The position numbers and the translations under genes were made by a program. The notes below the pieces were generated by a model, which saw only the letters and a program-made list of their open reading frames with translations, was not told the origin of the DNA and did no database searches. Positions 1-5,426 of a stretch of 7,133 bases of DNA are shown here, one piece after another (the stretch's first letter is position 1; each line of letters begins with the position of its first letter). The DNA comes from Verrucomicrobiota bacterium (GTDB lineage: Bacteria > Verrucomicrobiota > Verrucomicrobiia > Limisphaerales > DSYF01): assembly GCA_025457725.1 (NCBI GenBank), contig JALOTU010000106.1, forward strand, positions 1 through 7,133. Direction: 5' to 3'.

Positions 1-1499
1 TGGATTTTCACCTCCTGCTGCAAATGACTCTGGCCGGTCTCCAGGCAGTTCCGCACGATTGCCTCCGTGCCGGGGGGAAGAATCTCGTAGATTTCAGTTT
101 TTCCAAGCTCGCTCACGAGCCGGTTGGCGGCCTCGTTGGCGTAGGTCAACCCGGCATCGGAACCAAATTCCAAAACCGGGTTGGGGTTCACTTTCGGAAA
201 CGCGGCCAGGCGCTGAATTTGGAACTCGGCCTGACGCCGGAAGGTCACGTCTGTCAGATTGCCGGAGGCGCCCGTAACCGAACCATCAGCGGCCAGGGAG
301 GGCTGCATGAACACCTCCACCCAACGGGACTTGCCGGAGGCCGTCAGGAATCGGGCCTCAAACCGGCAGAAGTCGAGCTTCCGGTTCATCAGGGAGACGA
401 ACACATGGCGACAGCGTTCCCGTTCTTCCTCATGGATGTACTCCAACAGGTAGGTGCCCAGAGTCTGGCGCACGTGGAAGCCGGTCATGCTGGTCCACGA
501 GGAATTCAGAAACGTCCAATGGCCAAACTCGTCCACCTGGAAGATGATGTCCTTGATGTTCTCCAGGACCTTTTGGTAACGCACCTCATTGTCACTCAGG
601 GCTTCCTCGGAGTTCTTGCGGTCAATGCAAAGCGCCAGACCATTGGCGACGGACCCGAGGTCCTGCAGGATCTGTTCGGACAACGGGGATGCTGAGGCAA
701 GAATCACGACGCCAACCAGTCGCCCTTCAATCAGCAGCGGATAGGCAAGAAACCCCGCGATCTTGAGCTTCATGGCGAGCACCCGGTCATGGACGCGCGG
801 CTCGCGCAGCACATCGGTGATCAACAAGGGCTGTGCCGCGCCCAAGGCCTTCTGGTCCAGGTGCAGGGGCGGCTGGCCTTCGCCCATGCCCGAGCACCAG
901 GCAGGTTCGCCGGCAGCCGCTCTCAAGTGCAATTGGCTGTCCCCGTGCGTCGTCCAAATCTGAACCAGCTCCTGGCTCAGGTACCGGACCATGGCATTGG
1001 CACACCGTTCCAGAATGGTGTCGAGGGAGTCCCGACGTGTCACCGCGAGACCGATCTCCGCTCCAAAGGCGGACAGCCGTGCCTGCTCGAAGGCCACGGC
1101 CGCTGCGATGCGCTTGCGTTGAATGGAGTAGCGAATGCTGCGCTCGAGCGCCGCCGCTTCAAGATCCCGTTTGACCAGGTAGTCGTCGGCACCCGCCTCC
1201 ATGGCCGCCAGGTCAATGCTCAGCTCGCCTGTCCCCGTCAGCAGGATGACGGGCACCTGGCATCCGGCGGCTTTGGCGGCCTTCAGGAGTTCGATGCCGT
1301 CGTCTGGACCGAGCCGGTAATCAACGAGACAGACGTCATGGCGGTTCTGCTGGAGGAGTTCAAGAGCTTCACGGTAGGTTCGTGCCCAGTCCAACACGTA
1401 GCGGCCGCTCGGCAGTTCCTCAAAATGGCCCCGCGTGAGGATGTAGTCATCCTCGTCATCCTCCACCAGCAAAACTCGTATGGTCTCGGCTCGGATCAT
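1..1499 (-). CDS. REC-GAF-PAS-PAS signalling protein, 3' end outside window
   Basis: The minus-strand frame starting at the ATG at 1499-1497 stays open for 499 codons to the window edge, so the C-terminus is missing. Residues about 7-125 are a receiver domain: acidic pair D14/D15 in VEDDEDD, phosphoacceptor D60 in VCLVDYRL, T88 in ILLTGTG and K110 in DDYLVKRD. Residues about 138-295 look like a GAF domain (…LAYPLLIEGRLVGVVILAS). Residues about 305-425 are a PAS domain with a PAC-like end (GNLTDVTFRRQAE), and a second PAS starts near 430 (LAAFPKVNPNPVLEF). The ATG overlaps the stop of the upstream response regulator (ATGA) with no good ribosome site of its own, suggesting translational coupling. 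Proteins with this order commonly end in a HisKA/HATPase kinase, or sometimes a GGDEF or other output domain; which one applies here lies outside the window. It is soluble as far as visible, with no membrane segments. Domain calls are by eye; the REC call is the surest. Confidence 0.9.
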   Translation of the reverse strand, partial: MIRAETIRVLLVEDDEDDYILTRGHFEELPSGRYVLDWARTYREALELLQQNRHDVCLVDYRLGPDDGIELLKAAKAAGCQVPVILLTGTGELSIDLAAMEAGADDYLVKRDLEAAALERSIRYSIQRKRIAAAVAFEQARLSAFGAEIGLAVTRRDSLDTILERCANAMVRYLSQELVQIWTTHGDSQLHLRAAAGEPAWCSGMGEGQPPLHLDQKALGAAQPLLITDVLREPRVHDRVLAMKLKIAGFLAYPLLIEGRLVGVVILASASPLSEQILQDLGSVANGLALCIDRKNSEEALSDNEVRYQKVLENIKDIIFQVDEFGHWTFLNSSWTSMTGFHVRQTLGTYLLEYIHEEERERCRHVFVSLMNRKLDFCRFEARFLTASGKSRWVEVFMQPSLAADGSVTGASGNLTDVTFRRQAEFQIQRLAAFPKVNPNPVLEFGSDAGLTYANEAANRLVSELGKTEIYEILPPGTEAIVRNCLETGQSHLQQEVKI

Positions 1500-1960
1500 G
1501 TCGGTGGGGACCCTGGATCGGGCACATGGACGGTTTCAAACCAATACTCGGCAACCTTCCTCATCAGACGGACCAAATCATCAAAAGCCGCCGGCTTGGT
1601 GATAAAGGAATTGGCCCCGAGATCATACATCTGTCGAATATCCGTATCCGCCTTGGAGGTCGTGAAGACCACCACGGGTATGCGACGAAGCGAGCTGTCC
1701 GAACGGATGTCGCGCAGCACCTCCCGCCCATCCTTCAACGGCATGTTCAAATCCAACAGAATCAGCTCCGGCCGCGGAGCGTCCTCATCCCCGGCAAGGG
1801 TGCTCGGATGCTTCAAGTACTCCAGCAGTGCCCTGCCATCCTCCGCAAACCGCAGATCATGCGAGACCCCCGCCTCAGCGAGCGCTTCCTGCACCAACAG
1901 GCGGTCGTCCGCGTCGTCGTCGGCCATCATGATGACCGGTGACCTTCTGGACTTGCTCAT
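1496..1960 (-). CDS. Single-domain response regulator (CheY/Rcp1-like)
   Basis: This is a 154-residue protein made of one receiver domain with no DNA-binding or enzymatic output. Visible features are the acidic cluster D14-D16 (MADDDADD), phosphoacceptor D70 in ILLDLNMP, T100 in VVVFTTSK and K122 in SFITKPAAF. The segment after the phosphorylation site (FTTSKADTDIRQMYDLGANSFITKP) resembles Rcp1-type regulators that partner phytochrome-like or PAS histidine kinases. The frame is open up to 2080, but the start at 1960 is chosen because GGGGAG lies five bases upstream, because its ATG overlaps the kinase stop (ATGA), and because the extra 40 residues would lie wholly inside the kinase 3' end and do not look like a receiver. 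Its own stop overlaps the next ATG. It probably receives phosphate from the kinase encoded just upstream and passes it on or acts by protein contact; this is inferred from position. Confidence 0.93.
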   Translation of the reverse strand: MSKSRRSPVIMMADDDADDRLLVQEALAEAGVSHDLRFAEDGRALLEYLKHPSTLAGDEDAPRPELILLDLNMPLKDGREVLRDIRSDSSLRRIPVVVFTTSKADTDIRQMYDLGANSFITKPAAFDDLVRLMRKVAEYWFETVHVPDPGSPPT

Positions 1961-3720
1961 GCCGTCTCCCCTTTCCCGGGATTCTGCCGCAACGGCAGCA
2001 CAACAATAAATCGGGCACCTTGCCCGGGCGTGCTCCGGGCTGTGATCGTGCCGCCGTGACGCGTCACAATCTTGCGGCACACCGCCAGCCCGATCCCGGT
2101 GCCCTCATACTCGCTCCGTGAATGGAGGCGCTGGAAGACCACAAAGAGCCGGCCCAGATAGGACTCGTCGAATCCAATGCCGTTGTCCTGCACGGTCACT
2201 TCGCACATCTCACTGCGGGACCTGAATTCGGTTTCGCCCTTGGGCTTCTCCAACACCTGGTCAACCGGCACAATGCGGGCGGTGATGCTCACCTTCGGAG
2301 GGTTGCCCGGCACCTGGAACTTGAGTGCGTTGCCAACCAGATTCTGAATCAGTTGCCGGATTTGGAGCGCGTCCGCCTCAATGGCCGGCAGGTCGCCCAC
2401 CTCCACAGAGGCCCGGGATTTCTCGATCCTCACCTCCAGATCCTCGATCACTTCGCGAACCACGGTGTTGAGTTCCACCTTGGAAAACGGTTGCGCGCGT
2501 GTCAGCACCCGCGAATACATCAGCAAACCGTCGATGAGCCCCTGCATGCGCGCGGCGGCGCTCTGCATTCGGCTGAGATAATCGGTCGCTTCCGGCGCAA
2601 TGGCAGTGCCCAGGCGCGTCTTCAAACGGTCGCCGAAAGCCTGGATCTTCCGCAGCGGCTCCTGCAGGTCATGCGAGGCCACGAAGGCGAACTGCTCCAA
2701 TTCGCTGTTGGACCGGGCCAGTTCGGACACCTTCGCGGAAAAGCGCATGTCCGCCTCCGTGCGTTCGGTGACATCCTTGAAGATCAGCACGGTACCCACC
2801 TGCCGCCCGTTCTCCTCCACCGGCGTGCGGACAAACTCCACCGGAAACCGGGTCATGTCCTTGCGTCGAAACATGACTGGCGCGGGATGGGAGGACGGCT
2901 CGGGCTCAGCCTGCGGGTCAACTTGCGTGGTCCGCGCTCCGTGGTCGGCAAAGACATCGCGCTCAGACATTCCCAACAACTCCTCCCCGGACCAACCCAT
3001 CATGGCGGACACCGCGGGATTGACGAATGAGATGCGGCCTTCCAGGTCGAAGCTGCAAATGCCCTCACCCGCGCTGTTCAGAATGGACATGTAGCGCTGC
3101 TGCAATCGATGGAGCTGAACGGTTCGCGCCTCCACGTGCTTTTCGAGGCGATCCTTGGCGCGCGACAGTTCCTCCTGCTCCCGGGCCAGCTGCTTCTCCC
3201 GGATGGCAAGCTGATCCATGCGCCCCACCAACTCCAGCCGGGAAGCCTCGGCCAGCCTGGCCCTCTCCTCGGCTTTGCGGGACTGCCCTTTCCAGAACTC
3301 AACCCCGGCGTTGGCCAGCCCCAGTCGGGCCTCCACCTCTTCAAGCTGATTCGACAAATCCGTCTGGATCTGTTGCGCGGATCCCAACACCCGGGCGCCC
3401 CAAAGCCGGACGACCCGCACCCCTGATAACGCCAGGAAGCACCAGACGATTGTCGTGATCAAAACGGGAGCCGCCAGCCCTGTGGTCAATCGCTGATTCG
3501 CCGATCCGAGAAGGAATTCCCCCGGCGTGTTGGCCCCCGGGACAGGATTCTCCGCCAGGACTACCTGGATCACCCATAACCCTCCGGCGAGCGTTGAGAA
3601 GACGGCGAGCACGATCACGCCCAGCACCGCCTTCACAACGGGGATGCGTTGGACGGACGATTTCTCCTCCCTCTGCACAGGGATCAAAACGCCTTCACTG
3701 ATTTCTCCGGTCTGGGCCAC
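1957..3720 (-). CDS. Membrane-anchored PAS sensor histidine kinase
   Basis: A 587-residue kinase that autophosphorylates on histidine and passes phosphate to a receiver. Order: short cytoplasmic N-terminus; membrane segment about 29-54; short outer loop about 55-79; second membrane segment about 80-100; a long charged stretch about 118-210 with coiled-coil character; PAS about 211-320 ending in a PAC motif (VLIFKDVTERTEAD); HisKA with H350 in FVASHDLQEPLRKI; HATPase with N-box N460/N464 (QNLVGNALKF), G1 box DNGIGF (512-517) and G2 box EGTGIGLA (539-546). All key kinase residues are present. The start codon is GTG (3720-3718), preceded by AGGAAAG. The next in-frame ATG (residue 168) would lose both membrane segments, so GTG is preferred. 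The outer loop is only about 25 residues, so the signal is probably sensed in the membrane or by the PAS domain. It is the first gene of the three-gene operon, and its TGA overlaps the response regulator ATG. The ligand is unknown. Confidence 0.95.
   Translation of the reverse strand: MAQTGEISEGVLIPVQREEKSSVQRIPVVKAVLGVIVLAVFSTLAGGLWVIQVVLAENPVPGANTPGEFLLGSANQRLTTGLAAPVLITTIVWCFLALSGVRVVRLWGARVLGSAQQIQTDLSNQLEEVEARLGLANAGVEFWKGQSRKAEERARLAEASRLELVGRMDQLAIREKQLAREQEELSRAKDRLEKHVEARTVQLHRLQQRYMSILNSAGEGICSFDLEGRISFVNPAVSAMMGWSGEELLGMSERDVFADHGARTTQVDPQAEPEPSSHPAPVMFRRKDMTRFPVEFVRTPVEENGRQVGTVLIFKDVTERTEADMRFSAKVSELARSNSELEQFAFVASHDLQEPLRKIQAFGDRLKTRLGTAIAPEATDYLSRMQSAAARMQGLIDGLLMYSRVLTRAQPFSKVELNTVVREVIEDLEVRIEKSRASVEVGDLPAIEADALQIRQLIQNLVGNALKFQVPGNPPKVSITARIVPVDQVLEKPKGETEFRSRSEMCEVTVQDNGIGFDESYLGRLFVVFQRLHSRSEYEGTGIGLAVCRKIVTRHGGTITARSTPGQGARFIVVLPLRQNPGKGETA
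1966..1971 (-). promoter_or_regulatory. Ribosome binding site of the response regulator
   Basis: On the minus strand GGGGAG (within AAAGGGGAG) sits five bases before the ATG at 1960. It lies inside the last codons of the kinase gene. It decides the start of the receiver protein and supports translation by both re-initiation and direct entry. Confidence 0.75.
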
Positions 3721-3728
3721 GATTGAAA

Positions 3729-3735
3729 CTTTCCT
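3729..3735 (-). promoter_or_regulatory. Ribosome binding site of the histidine kinase
   Basis: AGGAAAG on the minus strand ends eight bases before the GTG at 3720. It supports the GTG as the true start. The core AGGA is eleven bases away, slightly long, so the strength is moderate. Confidence 0.55.
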
Positions 3736-3785
3736 GCGTTGCCGAGTCGACGCGCCAATGGATTGCTGCGGTTAACGAATCCCGC

Positions 3786-3811
3786 AAGTTCCGGGCTCCC
3801 GTGAGCAACTT
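3786..3811. repeat. Imperfect palindrome upstream of the kinase gene
   Basis: AAGTT (3786-3790) pairs with AACTT (3807-3811), and GCTC (3795-3798) pairs with GAGC (3803-3806) around a 4-base centre. The only interruption is a 4-base CCGG bulge on one side. The element lies 66-91 bases upstream of the kinase GTG and 45 bases from the right-facing promoter. It could be an operator or a hairpin in the kinase leader. Nothing else in 3721-3855 is clearly recognisable, and I see no convincing leftward promoter. Confidence 0.4.
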
Positions 3812-3855
3812 CAAAACCAAGGTGAAGCCTTGCAACAGCTTGTGAAGGGGCGGGA

Positions 3856-3884
3856 TTTACATTTGTTTGCGCTTGTCCTTTAAT
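3856..3884 (+). promoter_or_regulatory. Sigma-70-type promoter for lpxI
   Basis: The -35 box TTTACA (3856-3861, five of six to TTGACA) and the -10 box TTTAAT (3879-3884, five of six to TATAAT) are separated by exactly 17 bases. They lie in a locally AT-richer patch of an otherwise GC-rich intergenic region. Transcription would start near 3891, giving a leader of about 110 bases to the preferred lpxI start at 4001. It points away from the kinase operon and probably drives lpxI and perhaps the two genes after it. Confidence 0.65.
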
Positions 3885-4000
3885 GTGCCGGTAGTGACCA
3901 CGCTTTTGACAGATTGCCTGATGAAGCCACCGCCAGTCTCCACCGTCCGGAAGCAGCGCAGGGGAGACAACCAGAGCCCGCCTCGACACGGTGCCCGCTC

Positions 4001-4837
4001 ATGAGCAACCCGCCCCGCCCCATCCATCCCGAGGTGCTGGGCATGATTGCCGGCAACCGGAATCTTCCCCTGCTGTTCGCCCGGGAAGCCAGGAAGGCCG
4101 GCGTCAAGCGGCTGGTTGCGGTCGCTTTCGAGGGTGAAACCGACCCGTCCCTCGCCTCGCTCGTGGACGAGATTGAATGGATCCGGGTGGGACAGCTCTC
4201 CCGCATGATCAAAGCGTTCACGTCCCGCGCGATCACCCAATGCGTGATGGTCGGACAAATCGCGCCAAAGAACCTGTTTGACCTTCGCCCCGACCTGCGC
4301 GCCATGGGTTTGTTGTTGCGACTCAAGGAAAAGAACGCGCACACGCTGTTCGGCGGGATTGCCGATGAAATGGCCTCGGACGGAATTACCCTGATCGAAG
4401 CCTCTCCCTGGCTGGGGCAGGCGATGCCGGGCCAGGGTTTTCGGATCGGCCCCCGCCTCACCGCTGCGCAGCAGGAGGCCGTGGCGTTCGCTCACCGCAT
4501 CGCCACCGAGGTGTCGCGGTTGGACATCGGCCAGATCGTGGTGGTCAAGAATGGTGCGGTCCTGGCCGTGGAGGCGTTCGAAGGCACTGACCGATGTCTG
4601 GCAAGAGGAGGCGAGTTGGCTGGAAAGGAGGGCGGCGCGGTGGCCGTCAAGGTGGCCAAGGCAGACCATGACATGCGTTTCGACATTCCCTGCATCGGCG
4701 CCCAGACCGTGGAAACCTGTGCCCGTTCCGGCATTGCCGTCCTGGCATTCGAGGCCGGCCGCAGTCTATTGTTGGAACAAGAAACTTGCGAGCGACTGGC
4801 AAACAAGCACAAGATTTCCGTCGCGACCATCGGGTAA
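4001..4837 (+). CDS. lpxI: UDP-2,3-diacylglucosamine pyrophosphatase LpxI
   Basis: LpxI (DUF1009 family) hydrolyses UDP-2,3-diacylglucosamine to lipid X and UMP in lipid A synthesis, in the cytoplasm or at the inner membrane face. It substitutes for LpxH in many bacteria. The 278-residue product has the family's N-terminal GMIAGNRNLPLLFA (14-27), the central VMVGQIAPKNLFDLRPD (82-98), and the C-terminal EGTDRCLARGGEL followed by VKVAKADHDMRFDIPCIG (216-233). The aspartates D222, D224 and D228 lie in the stretch that holds the catalytic aspartate of the family (D225 in the Caulobacter enzyme, as I recall). Length fits the family (about 270-290). The frame is open back to 3914, but residues upstream of 4001 (MPDEATASLHRPEAAQ…) look non-homologous and low-complexity. 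Neither start has a Shine-Dalgarno sequence, so the start is the least certain part. No other lpx genes lie in the window. An unknown gene follows after 28 bases. Confidence 0.93.
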   Translation: MSNPPRPIHPEVLGMIAGNRNLPLLFAREARKAGVKRLVAVAFEGETDPSLASLVDEIEWIRVGQLSRMIKAFTSRAITQCVMVGQIAPKNLFDLRPDLRAMGLLLRLKEKNAHTLFGGIADEMASDGITLIEASPWLGQAMPGQGFRIGPRLTAAQQEAVAFAHRIATEVSRLDIGQIVVVKNGAVLAVEAFEGTDRCLARGGELAGKEGGAVAVKVAKADHDMRFDIPCIGAQTVETCARSGIAVLAFEAGRSLLLEQETCERLANKHKISVATIG

Positions 4838-4865
4838 CCGATCCCGAAGCGCTCGATTTGGAACC

Positions 4866-5372
4866 ATGCTAACCTCACACGAAATCATTGGCTTCATGTC
4901 ACCCACCCTGGGTGCCGAGATTCTTGGCTGGGCGTACGAGAAGGAAAAACCGGTCTACAAGGCCACCCTGGGGGCGGTGGCGGAGGCGCGACACGTCCGC
5001 CCGGTTTTCCTCCAGCGCCAGCCCCGGCCCCAGCGCCACACGGGAATGATGGAAACCCTGTCCAAACCCCGCCTGGAAATGGCCGCCAGCACCCTGTTGC
5101 GCACCTGGCTGCTCAAGGAAAAAAAGAGCCTGCTGGTGGACTTCCTGACCGCGCTGGGTATTGAGCATGAAGATGGAGTGGTTGATGATCTGCCCGAGTC
5201 CGTCGATGAAACCAGACTCCGGGAGTCCATTGATCAGGTGCTCGCGAAATACCCCGGCGAAGTGGTGGCGGTGTATCTGAATGCCTTCAGCGGGATGAAC
5301 GAAACGAACTGGCCCGCCCTCAAGACCATGCTCGAATCGGACACCCGCCTCCAGCTCGGCGAACCCGTCTGA
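4866..5372 (+). CDS. Conserved-looking hypothetical protein, 168 aa
   Basis: I do not recognise this protein. The start at 4866 is chosen because upstream of it the open frame runs inside lpxI in another frame with shadow-like composition (W/R/P-rich). A weak GGA lies just before the ATG. Residues 1-40 are mixed (MLTSHEIIGFMSPTLGAEIL). Residues 42-70 are basic and proline-rich (RHVRPVFLQRQPRPQRH). Residues 70-100 are helical (RLEMAASTLLRTWLLKEKKSLLVDFLTALGIE). An acidic turn HEDGVVDDLPESVDE (101-115) precedes two further helices with KYPGEVVAVYLNAF (128-141). There is no signal peptide, membrane segment, cysteine cluster or recognisable catalytic motif, so it is probably a small soluble helical protein. 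It is 28 bases after lpxI and 54 before gnd in the same direction, and is probably co-transcribed. Codon and GC usage resemble its neighbours, supporting a real gene. Confidence 0.82.
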   Translation: MLTSHEIIGFMSPTLGAEILGWAYEKEKPVYKATLGAVAEARHVRPVFLQRQPRPQRHTGMMETLSKPRLEMAASTLLRTWLLKEKKSLLVDFLTALGIEHEDGVVDDLPESVDETRLRESIDQVLAKYPGEVVAVYLNAFSGMNETNWPALKTMLESDTRLQLGEPV

Positions 5373-5426
5373 ATTCCTGAATCCTGAACCGAACGACACG
5401 AACACTCATCACCTGAACTCACTCAA

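Noticed and set aside
24..695. 223-codon open frame on the plus strand
   Set aside because: Antisense to the PAS domains of the edge gene; the translation has no recognisable motif and the opposite strand explains the openness.
789..2009. 406-codon open frame on the plus strand
   Set aside because: It lies antisense to the REC-GAF-PAS protein and the response regulator, both with clear domains. It crosses their boundary and has low-complexity S/R/A-rich translation typical of a GC-rich shadow frame.
1961..2080. 40-residue N-terminal extension of the response regulator
   Set aside because: It lies inside the kinase 3' end in another frame. The ATG at 1960 has a good ribosome site and a 4-base overlap with the kinase stop.
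2122..3030. 302-codon open frame on the plus strand
   Set aside because: Antisense to the PAS and kinase domains of the histidine kinase; H/L/R-rich shadow composition.
3721..3855. Leftward sigma-70 promoter for the kinase operon
   Set aside because: I looked for -35/-10 pairs on the minus strand. Candidates such as TTGCAA had no acceptable -10 at 16-18 bases.
3857..4669. 270-codon open frame on the minus strand
   Set aside because: Antisense to lpxI and to the rightward promoter; no domain seen.
4551..4865. 105-residue N-terminal extension of the unknown gene
   Set aside because: It lies inside lpxI in another frame with W/R/P-rich shadow composition; the ATG at 4866 just after lpxI is the natural start.
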